Source: Gautieria morchelliformis (Eukaryota > Basidiomycota > Agaricomycetes > Gomphales > Gomphaceae). From it: DNA of 64,000 bases. A program made the translations under genes and the position numbers. Below the pieces are notes generated by a model. It ran no database searches. It was not told where the DNA came from and saw nothing but the letters and a program-made list of their open reading frames with translations. Below, piece by piece: positions 34,602 through 46,657 of this stretch (its first letter is position 1; each line of letters starts with the position of its first letter). Where the stretch lies: the NCBI GenBank assembly GCA_015179125.1, contig WHVA01000163.1, positions 1 to 64,000 of the forward strand, in the 5' to 3' direction.

Positions 34602-36443
34602 ATGCTAGCCTTACCCATCGACGTTCTTATACGTGTCTTTAAGGAGTTGGATGCATACGACCTTCGCCGTTGTTCACTGGTATGTCTCACTCTCAGACCT
34701 CCGATTGGTCGTACTTGATATTCGCAGATATGTCGAGTCTTTCATGAAACGATCCGGGACACTCTGCTCTTGCAATATCGCTTGGAGCTTGCCGTTGCGG
34801 GATTAGAGGATGGACGCACCGATTGTCGACTCTCAATAGCTGAACGACTTGCTCAACTGAAGACTTTTGAGCAGCGTTGGGCCAGCCTTAACTTCCACCA
34901 GAAGCCCACAGTAACCTTGTCTTACCGTTATAATTGGAAACTGCGTGGCGATGTACTATCAGCGGTCATGCTGCCTGTACTATTTTTCACACAGCTACCG
35001 TCTGCCGTACGAGGAACTCCTGTGCATACTTGGGAATGTGACGTAGAAGTAAACATACAAGAGTTTGCCATAGATCCTGCGCAGGACCTAGCCGTTCTCG
35101 TCGCTTGTCCTCCGTGAGTGACGTTCTTTTTATAGGGCGTTTATTGTTTTACTCGTTACGCAGGACTGATGATGAAGAGTGGCACACGTTTTTGATACAT
35201 TTACGCACTATGAGCACTGGCGCACCTCATCCTTGCGCCACTGATCCCGTTCTGTCTTGTGTCCCAATCTTCTTGGACATACGATATGATTTAAGTGTTC
35301 AGATTATGGGCAAATTCGTTGCCGTACTTTACCACACTCCTGCAGAGGATTCGAGGGATCTACTATTTATTTGGGACTGGAAAACTGGTCAACTTCTCAT
35401 TGTGCGCTTGCCTTTCCTTTTTGTCTTGAGGTGCTTAAAAACGGTATAGATTTTAGCTTCATCTCTAGGCGCCGACATCATAAGCTTTTCATTTCTCTCT
35501 TTGCGACATTTTGTCATAGCGAGGTGCATCTCCGAGGCCGACGAGTGCTATCAACCTCAACTCGTTGTGTATGACTTTATCGCTGCTCGTCCAGAAGAAT
35601 CCATGGAGCCCTGGCTCGTCCGCATATATCAACTCCCACGCGTAGATCAATACACAGTTACCAGATGGTTTACACTAGATTGTGAACCATCTTCAGAACT
35701 GCCTACGTCATCCGGAAAAACTTTCTACCATACCTCATGTTCCCGTCTATTGACGGTTACCATGCATTTTTCCCCGCACTATGTATATTCCGTGGAAGAA
35801 GAGCATTATGTGCTCTTCGTACATGCTTCATCGCTTCTCGAAGAGGTGGACGCACGTTCGAATGCTAAACAACTAACTGTCCCATGGGAAAACTGGGGTC
35901 CCCTGAAGACCAGGATTTTGCCCATGCTTGATGGCCGACCAAATGGCCATGTTTATGGCACGCGGTATGTATGGCAAGAGATAGTGGAGGACGTCCACGG
36001 GAGGGCCCGTAATCGTCTCAGGATGTGGGACTTTAATCCGCTGGCGCTTCAACGTGGTGGGTCTCAGCCGGTCAATTTTTGGACCGTACATTAATAAACC
36101 CCCCATAAAATTAGCGTTGTCCTCCAATGGCACACCGTTGTCCCCATCTGAGGATGAATCACAAGCGTTCTCCACCATCATTGTCAAGGACTCCCAACCC
36201 ACGATAATTCATGAGTACGAATCCGCATTCACCAAAAGGGTAAGTACTGCCCTACCATACCGGGATGTGATAAGGAGGGGAATATTCGTTGATGCGAACG
36301 TAATGGTTGACCGAGAATGTGTGGTCCTGAAACACCGTTCGCCGGATCCTGACTTGGTACGTGTCTTATTTATACCTTTGCAATTATTATTGACCCAGAT
36401 GTCACAGTGGAATGAAATAGGCATAGAAATCCTATGTATCTAA
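34602..36443 (+). CDS. F-box protein with beta-propeller-like tail (Agaricomycete type)
   Basis: F-box proteins link substrates to SCF ubiquitin ligases. Exon 1 (ATG 34602) encodes LALPIDVLIRVFKELDAYDL then RRCSL, an F-box with the LP-D-L spacing. After a gtatgt..cgcag intron it continues ICRVFHETIRDTLLLQYRLE, AERLAQLKTFEQRW, EFAIDPAQDLAVLVACP, LLFIWDWKTGQLLI, DEC-PQLVVYDF, YGTRYVWQEIVED and MWDFNPLALQRG. A last exon reads SALPYRDVIRRG-like STALPYRDVIRRGIFVDANV, then MVDRECVVLKHR. The repeated strand-rich units with WDW and VYDF pieces resemble the propeller tails of this very large mushroom family. About four introns, none needing frame repair. The exact C-terminus is uncertain (an extra intron near 36357 is possible). 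Confidence 0.8.
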
Positions 36444-36903
36444 ACAACTGCCTTCGGGTAATGTGGTCAAAGCTGCGGGAAAGATCCCTGCTGAATATGC
36501 ACAGATTTGATGACCAGTGCACTGTCGTTGACTCTGTCACAAATCCACCCCTATCACACACAAAACACCATTCACTCGCGCCATTTCTACCCCAAACATC
36601 CCACTCTGACCCACACCGCATACATACACTCCTACCAGCCCCCCGATCCCTACCAGCACACACACGACCTCCTAAACCCACGCGTACCCACACAATCTCA
36701 CCCCTCCATAGAACCACGGATCAACAGTCGTTACAGCAAGCCGCGGACTCATCCCCGAGCCCGGGACCGTCTGATCCGTGGAGTGGCACTACAGCTAGCC
36801 TGCCGTGCGCACACTTTTCTTTCCCATCTTTCCCTTCCACTTCGCTACCCACTCCTGATCTTTCCCTTCCATTTTGCCACACACTCCTGATGTCTATCCC
36901 ACA
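36444..36903. other. C-rich low-complexity sequence, no gene
   Basis: Rich in ccc/cac words, with a duplicated cactcctgat..tttcccttcca phrase at about 36845-36890. No coding support. Confidence 0.45.
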
Positions 36904-37270
36904 TGCTCCCTCTCCCATTCGGTAGATAGAATATGTCCAGACCGCAGTAACCGGCACCACAAACCCCGTGATTCATACCTCACATATGTACCCACTCGTG
37001 CCGGTCACCCCTCTTCCGTCCTAGCTCACTACACACAATAGTTAAATAACTGTCGTGTGTACTCTAGATCACTAGTGAATTGTACTCACTTATTACCCAT
37101 ACAAGCTACCCCCTCAAGACGCATGACTTGCGTGAACTTTGTCTCACCGTGTGTATACATCACGCAAACTGTCTTCTCTCATATCACACTCACACTCGAT
37201 TCGACTTTGTTTCAAGTCTGAATCACAATCTTATTCAACAAGAATTCCTTAGATACTCTTATTCTTTACA
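36904..37270 (-). repeat. Solo-LTR-like sequence, copy 2 (367 bp, inverted relative to copy 1)
   Basis: Read on the minus strand it starts tgtaaagaataagagtatc and ends ...gaatgggagagggagca. It is colinear with 3391-3758 (368 bp) with scattered substitutions; I estimate about 80-85% identity. The TG...CA borders agree at both ends. No 5-bp target duplication (ccaca before, gactc after) and no polyprotein adjoin it. Confidence 0.75.
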
Positions 37271-38915
37271 GACTCATACCCATTGTTTGCCCAATTACTA
37301 TAGATATATTGAATCCGACTCGCTGGGAGGAAGAGACCACCCATGCTCATTGTAGATGCACACCGTATACATCCACAGGCTTTCGGCATTGTTAGAATTG
37401 CGGACGTGTCGCTTGCTTCTCCCTATAATACATAGCGGCGCTTAGAACACCATCATCTTCAATCCTCAAGTATAGTCCATGTTCCACTGAGGCATTCTTG
37501 CAGCAATTGTCTACCTATAAATTTTGGACCTATTCCCCCAAGCCCCCACAAATAGATGCTGTAGCGGCGTCGAAAGGACTTGAGGTGGTCCCTCTGAGAG
37601 GTCTATAAGGTATATCGAAAGTGCTGTTTTAATTGGCTTATTAGGCCTTGGAGATAAGGGCCTTTCCCAGGAGGTTCTCAGACACAAACTTAACACCGCA
37701 GGAAGACCAGTGTCATGACTTGTTTATTTTGGCATGACATCAGCCTTTGACATGCTCATTTGTTTTGTTCACCAATTTGGTCAATTCACTGAGGTCATTT
37801 GGTCGATTCACTGAGGTCGTTCACCATTCACATCCTTCATCGCCACTTCTGCCATCAGCCATGGCCACCCCTCCCTATCAATGTCATGGTACATCACTAT
37901 CCCCTTCTGACATGTCTGCTAGCTTTGTTCACCATTTGATCAGTTCACTGATGTCTTTTACCGACCCCCATTGCCTTATCATTCACCATTCAATTGGTTC
38001 TCCAAACTACATCACCATTAGCACCATTCACCTTCGCTCCCATCAGCCATGACCAACCTCTCCTGACCAATACTATAATACATCACTATCCCCATCATCC
38101 GTTGGTCCTGGGTCTGCATGTGGTGTTTATATGGTTAGGGAGCATTTGTGGAGCACCCTGCCTGCATTTCATGCAGGATTGACCCCATGGGCTGGGAGTC
38201 AGTGTGGGATAAGAGTCATGCAGGTCCCAAGGCATTTTGTCTCAATGTGCTCTTTGATAACTCACCTTCTGTTGGTTCATGGTCATATCAGCAGTTGATT
38301 ATATGCTATGTGTGTCTTGTCTCTCAGCTCCACACCTTCTGTATCATCCTGACACATCATGGCCTCTCTCCCATTCACTGATACCTCTCATGTCTTCAGT
38401 ATAAGTAGTTTGCATTCATATGCATATTCCATGGAACAATCATACCATTCGTTCACAGCCTGAGAAGGCGATGCCATCTGGCATGACTCCCAGGCACATA
38501 TATACCTGCCCCGAGGAGTGGGCAGCAGAATCACTCGCCAGCCCTCTTCAAACCGATGAACAGGACGAAGCTGATATTGAACATGAGATACAATAATTGC
38601 GTAATTCTCTTGACATGCCTCGCTCTGAGGCTTTTCACTGGGTAGATGATGACTTTGACCAGGCAGCTCAACTACTTTACCAACAGTTAGGTTCTCCCCC
38701 TATCACAGCATTATCTGCATGGGATCTATTCATGGCCATGGTGCCAGCGTTGCAGGATATGTATGGGGAAGAATAGACACAAAGGACTTGTCAAGTTCAC
38801 AGACGGCAATTTCGCCTGAACCTGTTGCATTATTGGATTAAGTGTGTGTCCCTCCTTTCCACACACCTCGGAGTCGGGCGCATTGCACACTTCGACAACA
38901 ATAGTATCATCCTTT
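37271..38915. repeat. Degenerate repeats and possible coding relic, no intact gene
   Basis: About 37745-37915 and 37916-38100 are two diverged copies of a roughly 175-bp unit, each with catcagccatg, cc-ctccc and atacatcactatcccc. At 38470-38780 a plus-strand frame reads MPSGMTPRHIYTCPEEWAAE, then after a TAA MPRSEAFHWVDDDFDQAAQL. This looks like decayed coding sequence of an unknown gene. The rest holds nothing I can name. Confidence 0.5.
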
Positions 38916-39585
38916 TCATCGCGAGATTTCTCTTCTCCATTTCCTGACATGGTAGTTCACTCGAGAACAAATTTGGAAATGTGAATCTTGATATCTGACA
39001 TCTCGTGGACGTCCCACTTTGTTCGGATTGCCTTCAGGTTGGGCGTTGGCTCTCCAGTTGAGCTGCGTACATTCACTCAGACCATACCCCACTTGAAGGT
39101 CGAGTTTTCCTGCCCAGAGCTTCACCACCGCAGAACCCACTTTCTCCCCTATGAGGGTCATACGTTTCAGTGAGGGTACTGTTTCCGGTGTGAGGAGCAA
39201 GGCAATGGACGAGGTTACACCAATGGTATTAACGTCCATCTTGTTGATGGTCTCTGCTAGAGCTACGGTCTGGCTCTCCTTGGAAGCCAAACACAGACAG
39301 CCTCCCTGTGTGAGCGTTGAGAAGATAGTGGGCTGTGCGGCAGAGAACACCGGGTTGTAGAACAAGAGTGAGCGTAGTCCGTCAATTCTCGGTGCTGAGA
39401 GTAATCCAGTTATGGCAGCACGGTGCTCCAGAACCACCCCTTTGGGTGTCCCTGTCGAACCTGCCGTGTATATCACGTAGGCAGCATGATCCAAGGACTG
39501 CTTAATGTTCAGGTTTTCGTGAGACCCAGCAGCATTGTCATGCAGAATACGCTTGAGGATCTTTGGTGATATGCATGAGTTATTA
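38916..39585 (-). pseudogene. NRPS adenylation domain, C-terminal piece (interrupted)
   Basis: Adenylation domains activate amino acids in non-ribosomal peptide synthesis. The piece contains the A3 phosphate-binding loop YVIYTAGSTGTPKGV with VLEHRA, then YNPVFSAAQPTIFSTL (A4 region), GVTSSIALLLTPETVPSL, IGEKVGSAVVKLWAG and the A5-like VGYGLSECTQLNW, ending near NKVGRP. Core motifs after A5 and any carrier or condensation domain are missing. At 39585 the coding text stops at the terminus of the 8.26-kb element; the matching upstream half lies at 47853-48370. Fungal siderophore-type synthetases are a possible parent, but the fragment is too short to decide. Confidence 0.85.
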
Positions 39586-40200
39586 CACCCATTTGCAGTA
39601 CCTAAGGCGCGCGTCGGATTTGTTTCCGTTTTAGCGCGCAAACTTCGAACAACGATATCTTGCTTGATATCGCTCCGATTCGCTTGAAATTTCATCTCTG
39701 AAGCTATGTGGACCATAGCTAGGGCATAGAACTAAAAAATCCGAATAAAACAAGCATTTTTTATTTTGCATTTTGGGTGCTGAGGGGGGAACAATGTCAA
39801 GCTTAGCTTACTGTATGTAGTTCAATGCAGGTTTTAATTTTGTTTGCTACTTTGTACTAATGGTGAGAACCCACTACAGGAGAATCTCCAGAAGAGGGTG
39901 TCATAGGATTGGAGAGGAAGGGCTTAGCTTCTTCTGACATTGGATCAGTGAGATCTGACAGTAGGCGTTCATTCTTGATGTCGGATTTCCTCCTGTGTAG
40001 CATAAGCCCCGAAATCTTTGATCCCTCCGCACCGAGTGCCAATGCACTATAAGGCAACTTCGCCGATCCTGACACGTTCTTGAGCTCGGAAACCGCGGGG
40101 GCGCACGCGTATGCGGTGGGGTGAGGGGCGTGGAGGTGCTGGGGTGGGCGAGCTGGTGTAGGAGGACGGGGTGGTGGGGGAGCGGGCAGTGGCGGGTGCG
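39586..40200. repeat. Left terminal inverted repeat
   Basis: It pairs with 47226-47840. It includes ttttgggtgctgagggggga and ggtgagaacccactacagga, both found inverted at the right end. The few differences include an A/G at the sixth base and changes around 39965-39985. Confidence 0.9.
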
Positions 40201-40672
40201 GGTGTGGGTGCAGGTGCTGGTGAGGGTGTGGGTGCAGGTACGGGTGCAGGTACGGGTGCAGGTACGGGTGCAGGTACGGGTGCAGGTATGGGTGCAGGTG
40301 CGGGTGCGATTGCAGCACGGACGACACGGAGCTCATCGTGAGGAGACTGGGCATATGGTTAGCAGGGTGCGGGGGCGTCGACACACCTTGACACCCAGGG
40401 GACTCCACGTAGGGGACATGGGGGATACCAGCCCAAATGGCAGCCGGTAGAGGGACGGGAGCGCGGACGTGACACGACTGGGCTGGCGGCCCTCGAGGCG
40501 TGCGAGGGCATCGCCGCGGTTGGTGTTGCGGTAGCCCGTGGAGGCGCGGGACATGGCGGTGGTCATCGCAAGGGTGTTGACGGTAGGAGTGATGGAACCG
40601 CGGTTGGTTGGGGTGCGGGTGGACGACAGGAAGGAACTGCTCGTGCTTGTACGAGTAGAAGGGGCGCTTCAA
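39857..40672 (-). CDS. Pro/His-rich repeat protein frame ending in the left TIR
   Basis: An open frame of 271 codons. The middle has PYLH repeats encoded by the 12-base minisatellite ggtgcaggtacg (about 40195-40310). The C-terminal 75 residues (SELKNVSGSAKLPYSALALG then MLHRRKSDIKNERLLSDLTD and SEEAKPFLSNPM) are non-repetitive and also encoded in the right TIR. I do not recognise it. The conserved tail under the repeat suggests an element-encoded peptide, but the long frame could be partly a by-product of the GC-rich repeat. No intron or start evidence supports the N-terminal half. Confidence 0.4.
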   Translation of the reverse strand: MKRPFYSYKHEQFLPVVHPHPNQPRFHHSYRQHPCDDHRHVPRLHGLPQHQPRRCPRTPRGPPAQSCHVRAPVPLPAAIWAGIPHVPYVESPGCQGVSTPPHPANHMPSLLTMSSVSSVLQSHPHLHPYLHPYLHPYLHPYLHPYLHPHPHQHLHPHPHPPLPAPPPPRPPTPARPPQHLHAPHPTAYACAPAVSELKNVSGSAKLPYSALALGAEGSKISGLMLHRRKSDIKNERLLSDLTDPMSEEAKPFLSNPMTPSSGDSPVVGSHH

Positions 40673-40930
40673 GTCACAATGGTGGACTTGTAGTTGGGAC
40701 GCGTGACAGCCCTTTCAGCGAGGATGTAAAGTAAGCATAAGTAGCAAACTCACCAATAAAAACGGGATAGTGGCCATTCGACACCTGAAAATTACACTTG
40801 AGTTGGGGTTCAGCATTGGGAGTAAGGGTGCAAATGCTGTCGCACGATTCATGTCATAGAATTCTTGGTCAGGGTGTGTGTTTCGGGAACTTCCGTTCTC
40901 CTTGTATGTACTACCCACACCATCGCTCAT

Positions 40931-42106
40931 ATGCCTCGCCCTGACAACCCTAAACCTGTTCGTCACATGTACAGCAAGGATCTGCAGGATTGCGTTATAC
41001 ACCAAAAATTCAAGCTCAACAAGAAATCAACCGATATTGCAATTGACCTCGATATGTCACTACGTGTAGTTCAACACACAATCAAACTCTGGTGGGATGT
41101 TGGAGACGTCGTGGCAGAGCCAAAGTGGCTATCTCATGGGTCAAAAATGACCTCAGCTCAGAGTGAAGTAAGTAATTCATGTCTGTGTTTAGCTGTAGCT
41201 TATTTTATTTTATAACAGTTTCTTCTTGCGCTTCTTGAACGCTCGCCTGATCTTTACCTCGATGAGCTTGTCGAAGAGCTAGAGGTGCAGCATGGTATTT
41301 TAGTAAGTATATCAACTGTCTGGAGGACACTTCGACATCTTGGCTTGCAAAGAAAGAAAGTGAGTCATTAAATCCTCGAAGAATGACAACCTTTATATTT
41401 GTCTCCAATCCAGCTTTCACAGGCAGCCGCAGAGCGCTGTGAAGCCTCGCGGACTGCTTTTCAGTTTCGTATTGGTAGTGAACCACCGGACCGTTTGGTT
41501 TTCACAGATGAAAGCGCAATTGACCTTTGCACAACGTATAGACTAATGGGATGGGCTTACAAGGGATGTAGGCCTCGAGTGCGAGCATGTTTCCAAAGGG
41601 GCGAAAGGTAACGATTTGTGCACGGGCCTCCATTATTGTATCGCTAATATCCACTCAGATTTTCAATCCTTCCGGCGCTCTCACAAGATGGAATCATCTA
41701 TAGCCATATCAAATTAGGGGCATACGACGGTCCAGAGTTCCTTGGGTTTCTGAAGGGCCTTTTAGAGGTAATGAACCCTTACCCGGCACCACAGAGCGTT
41801 CTTGTTATGGATAACTGCGCCATTCACCACATACCTGAGGTCTCACTCTTATGTGCCCAAAGGTTTTTACCATTATAAACTGTTTTCACTAGTGTCTAAT
41901 CTTGCACTTGCAGAGGAATCAAACTGATGTATCTTCCGCCGTACTCGCCCAATCTCAACACGATCGAAGAATCATTCTCCTTCATCAAAGCTCACCTCAG
42001 ACGTCATGGTGCCAAGTTCCGTGCATGTGTTGCAAGTAAGGAGAGGGCTGAGCTATTCATGTTTCTCTACGAGGCACTGGATCGGATTACACGCAGACAT
42101 GCGTGA
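40931..42106 (+). CDS. Tc1/mariner (IS630-like) DD34E transposase, spliced and apparently intact
   Basis: A DDE-type transposase that excises and reinserts DNA at TA sites. The N-terminus (MPRPDNPKPVRHMYSKDLQD, then TDIAIDLDMSLRVVQHTI) is a helix-turn-helix for TIR binding, continued by ERSPDLYLDELVEELE and ISTVWRTLRHLGL. The catalytic domain has LVFTDESAID (first Asp), SVLVMDNCAIHH (second Asp) and YLPPYSPNLNTIE (Glu). There are 34 residues between the second Asp and the Glu, so DD34E. Four introns with gtaagt/gtgagt-type donors join without frame repair; stop at 42104-42106. It lies inside the large TIR element. No TA-flanked inverted repeats of its own were found nearby, so it may be the host element's transposase or a domesticated passenger. 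Confidence 0.85.
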
Positions 42107-42327
42107 GGGTGGATGAAGGACTGTGGCTATCTGTAGTGCAGTTGTACTACTGTAATGTAATTTTTTTGTTGTCAGAATGTTGAAAATTATCTGCAATGTG
42201 ATGGATGATATTGGTAAACAACACTTAGTAGTGCAAAAAGTACTCATTGTAAGTGCCCGCTCTTCCTACAGTGGCTACAGGATCTCATAATATTATATGT
42301 CATGCGTTACATGCGGTCTTTCCCAGC

Positions 42328-44666
42328 TCATCCTCTCTCTTCACCTGTCATTTCCCCCTCCTCGACTCTCTCTTCACCTGTCATTTCCCCCTCATTAACA
42401 TAATCCCAACTCTCTGGCAGGTCTGAAAGAGATTCAAGCCCAATCGTTACATACTGCCTGTATGGCTTGGTGGCCTGTAAAGTGTACTCATTGGCGTTCG
42501 CCTTAACGAAGTCTGGTGTCAGCCATTCCAGAGCAGTCTCCCGAGAAAGCGTTAACCATTGAATCAAGAGTTTGGAGAATGGCTTCAAGCCCGTGGAGAA
42601 GTTTTTCGCGGCATCCTGTTGCTTTAACCTATCAAGGAAACTTCCCCTAGCTTGTAACACAGGTAACTCGTCGGAGAGCATCGTTTGACGGTAATTCTGT
42701 TCTAGTCGCACGAGTGCCCCCTTGGTCTCCAGAATCTCCAGAATCGACCAAAATAAAACCCATATAAACGACTCCAGGTCATCAATTACTTGGTGCACAA
42801 CTTGCGTTCCAGAGTCCCAAGCAACAATCAGCGCCTGAGACATGAAAGGCAGCATACCCTAGAACCATGTAAATCACAAGCCGCACACAACAACTAAAGA
42901 CCCACCGAGCAATGCTTTGCTAATTCCCGCTTCTGATCCATCCAACGAATCGCCTGGTCCCCATCCCATATGAATCCCACACATCTAGTAACTTCTCGAG
43001 TCACGGCAAAACTGAAGCAAACATAAAAAAACGAAAGGACTGATGTGAAAGACGGTATGTACTCTGCCACAGGCGGCCGCTCAGCTTCATCCATCAGCAT
43101 GATGTTCCCGACACTTACATTGCAGTGCAACCAGCCGTTCTTAAACAGCACAAAATGCCCTGTCAATCACCATTATAGGTAAATCATGTCCGATGCCCTC
43201 TTCGTTCACATACCCAACATGGTGTGCACTATGCAACGCACGAGCAATCGAGGACTTTGTGCAGCTCGCAGTGACGTCCCTCGGGTCTCAAAAACAGATC
43301 GCATATGTATTCATTCGTCAGGCCTAACCCCGGCGTATGGCTCTGGCGCACACACGGGCCAATACGTTGCGTCATCAGGTATGAGCTTATCCATTCCGTC
43401 CTCGACAGGGTATGAGACAAGGATGTCTGGCAGTCCAAATCCGCCCAATAACGCTCCAAACATTGTGCCTTCTTCGTTATGGGTTTTCAATGGCCATGAA
43501 TCTTTCAGAATGACAGTGTCCGGCAAGAGAAAAGATATGCCTCCCTTCAACCTCAAGGGTTCTCGACCGTCAGTCTCTTTTCCAGGCTGAGAACGCGGGG
43601 GTTGGTGACTTCGTAAGTTATACCGGTGTGTGGACGGCGGTTGAGCGGGAGAACCATCGGTGGCGGTTGCACCTTCAAACCCAATTGTTAACTACTGGCC
43701 CAGATCTCTAAACGTCAAAACGCACCCTTCTTGACCAAAAGATACACACGCGTTGCTTGACCAAAAGATACACACGCGTTGCTCGTCCGCGAACGCAACG
43801 TCGGTCACAAAGTGTTTTCGAAATCTTGAATATACCCCTCTGGGAATCGCAATGTCTGTGATGGTACGAGTAGTATCGATTCCAGCGTGGTTTGTGTCGG
43901 TCCAAGAATTAATCCCAACCACTCCGCGGACAAATCCTTTAAAGCCTCCCTCCTTCGAGAGGTCAAGTTCCGGGGTAACAACCAGACCCATGCGAGAATA
44001 AAATCCGAAGCACACCCCCATCGTTGCGTTGTTGAAATGGATAACAGTGACGAAGAGTCTATCCAATCGGTGTGTGAACATACAGCGCGTGTACGTGCTT
44101 GACTGCAGGATCAAACCAGGCCAGTTATTCTTCACCTCTACGCAAATTTCAGCCTCCTTCCATGAGAGCTTCAGCTTCGAGCCTCGGCTCTTACCAACAG
44201 ACTGACAACCAACAAGGTCTGGCTTTAGGGGGGAGTCTGTGTCAAGTCCTTCAGCCATTTCCCGACCGTACACGTAAAACTGAAGACCTCGGTGGATATT
44301 GCCATTCGGCAGCTTTTGGGAGGAGATGGACAGAATCTGGTTGAGTAACCGCTCCAACGGCGCATAATTAGCGCTTTCTGGACCAGTGCGGCTGGGCCAT
44401 TCCTTGAAAGTGTCGGCTGGGCTGTCCCAGAACACGCCAGGTTTCAGTTTGGATAGGACAGTGTCGACAATTTTTTGATCCGCCCGACAGCGCTCTTCAA
44501 GCAGAGAATTACTCTCGAATATCGCACCAGAGAACTCGCCCTTCATCAGCTTTTTCAAATCATCCTGGGTCCAAATGTGTGATTCATGAGATTTACTGGA
44601 ACTGACGCTATATGGTGTGCTCGTCATCAACGGAAGCTTGAGAGATTGGGGCGGTGTTGATGGCAT
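42328..44666 (-). pseudogene. FunK1-type fungal protein kinase, degenerate
   Basis: The FunK1 family is an expanded kinase group of mushroom-forming fungi. The start at 44666 gives MPSTPPQSLKLPLMTSTPYS. The N-terminal region ends RTITDIAIPRGVYSRF; VYLLVK, VILKDSWPL (Lys of the N-lobe) and GLPDILVSYPVEDG follow. The catalytic loop reads WLHCNVSVGNIML where the family has HRD-x-S-x-GN: Arg is Cys and the catalytic Asp is Asn. Then come CVGFIWDGDQAI and VIDDLESFIWVLFW. Breaks: a one-base loss near 43797, a 26-bp tandem duplication at about 43738-43790 and a 30-bp tandem duplication at the C-terminus (about 42335-42395). It is unlikely to be an active kinase. It sits as cargo in the TIR element. 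Confidence 0.8.
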
Positions 44667-44974
44667 CTGGAATAACAAATATCGAGAATTAGAGGCAGAC
44701 AACAAGTAAAGAACTATGTTGTGCGAGTCTGAGAGGCAGAGCTGTTGTCAACATGCGGACAAGTCACGTGACAATTGAACCATCTACATTCTTGCGGTGT
44801 GTTGGTGGTAGCGGCCTCAAGGTTAAATACCAATAATGTGCCGTGCGCTGCCTCAGACGGTACTAAGGCCGCTGATCTCAAATATCCATAATTCTCTAAA
44901 TTGTTCTTTTTGATGTATATAGTAAATCTAATTATTGTGTCCTACTGGCATAATTCTGCTTGCCTCCCTCCCTC

Positions 44975-46657
44975 TCACACCTTCTTAGCAAGCTTCCTTA
45001 TAGCCTTTCTAGCCGCTCCTTTGATGAAATTCGCGTCACCCCATGACATCCCGATGTTGGCCATGAGCACATCAGCCGTCACCTCCTTCAGTTCATTTAG
45101 GAAGTAAACGTTGTTTGCTTCAAATTTACCTTTGAATTCGTCAATGTTCTGCCCCTAGCCTCAGGCCAATTACGGACATCGTCAAGAAACTCTTCGATGC
45201 TTGGGTAAGCAATGTCACCAGGAGTCGCAGGGGTCAACTGTTCTGGTCTCTTGTCAGGATTGACTGGAGTAACAGGGTGGTTCAGGACCATGTTCTGAGC
45301 AAACCATTCAATAGTCAATTGGTGGGAACATCATCATAGGAAATGATCCTTGAAGACCCAATGCAGCGCCGGGCACGTTCGCCGTTGACCCTTCATCGGT
45401 CTTCTCTTTTTGAATGGAGTCTTTGCGATAATGGAAATCTTCGAAGTGTGCGTTGTTTGGAGGAACTTTCAGAGTGACCCCGTGAATGTTAGAAACCTAA
45501 ATTCGCATTATTAGCAGTGAGTAATACATATAAATGCAAAGGTTGTACTCACCAAGGCTGTTACCCAGGACTGGAGTTGGCACCATGATAAATGTGTGTG
45601 CTCTCCGTTCTTATTCAGTTTGCAGACTTTTGAAGCACATGCCGGTTTGCCACAGTTTGAATACTCTGCCTTCAACGCCTCCATGAAACCCCTTTCCCGT
45701 TTTGTCGGTAGGCCATGCTCTTCGATCTCAGATCCTTCAGTGTCAGAATCGGCGTTCAAGTCCTGAATACGAGCTTTCTTCTTTTTGCCCCTGCCAGCTG
45801 CATTTGTCACAGTTTTGTCCCTTTTCCTGGAAAGTGTATGCCTAAGCGATGCGATGTACTATAATTCTTATAATATCAGATGCGGCTGCCATGCGAAGTC
45901 ACACGCACACGTACACTTTCATCCAGAACGATGTCTACTTCCACGCCACTGGCATCCCCCTTTTTCTTCCTTGCCTGAGCGCCCTTCACATCATCCTTGA
46001 GGTTGTCCCAGTCCTCTTCTTTTGCCAGTTTCGAAAGGTGTTTATCTCGCACACCTTTGAGCCAGTAAGCTAGGTGCGGCATCTTTTTCACTGTTTGATA
46101 GCACCCTATCGCTTTGAAGATACGTTCCTCGACCTTCTTGTAACTGACATTGGCAGGAAGCTTCACATGCTCAACAAACCCTTCGGCTTCAGTGCCATCC
46201 GGAACATGCAAGATAATTACTAGGCCGTGAAATGAGCATCAAATTATAAATGAAAAATATGATGGCATACCAGGTTCATCAATATCCTTTACCTGTTTGG
46301 GAACTGCCACCTCTACTAACTCTTCAGACTCTGAGTCTCGATTAGGGTCATTGGGCTCGGCTTCGGACTCGGATGCACTTTGAGCCGGCTGGGTCTCTTC
46401 CTCATATGAAGACCCTGACTCAGATTCTAAGTCTTCAAAAGTTACTTTTTTTGCTGCCTGACGTTTTGGTCGAAAAGTGCTAGTAGTTTGAACAGATTCT
46501 AAATAACTGGTGAACTTGAAATAGCATCATTATATATAAACCGACCTTTGCCCTGAATTCCCGCTATGTCAGGTAACAGTTCCTCTGGAGGTTCTTTGAC
46601 CGTTTTCGTTGCTCGTGTTGACTTGGTGGGCTGTCTTTTATTTTTGTTATTTCCCAT
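44975..46657 (-). CDS. Uncharacterised protein with Cys/His cluster and SAM-like C-terminus
   Basis: A spliced gene with the start at 46657 (MGNNKNKRQPTKSTRATKTV). Exons give an acidic Ser/Glu-rich region (ESESGSSYEEETQPAQSASE), then HVPDGTEAEGFVEHVKLPAN and MPHLAYWLKGVRDKHLSKLA. A basic linker (RGKKKKARIQ) follows, then YSNCGKPACASKVCKLNKNG with HTHLSWCQLQSW: a C-x4-C-x3-C plus His spacing that could bind zinc. The C-terminal exon has PSIEEFLDDVRNWPEA and, one base out of frame, NIDEFKGKFEANNVYFLNEL, MANIGMSWGDANFIKGAARK. Its helix pattern resembles a SAM domain. The break is at GGGG near 45157 where GGGGG would keep frame. Function unknown; cargo of the TIR element. Confidence 0.6.

Noticed and set aside
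36434..36925. Pro/Ser/His-rich plus-strand frames
   Set aside because: C-rich low-complexity sequence that is open in several frames, with no motif and running into an LTR.
40195..40310. Regular 12-base array as a CRISPR-like repeat
   Set aside because: The units are contiguous with no unique spacers, and the genome is fungal; it is a minisatellite.
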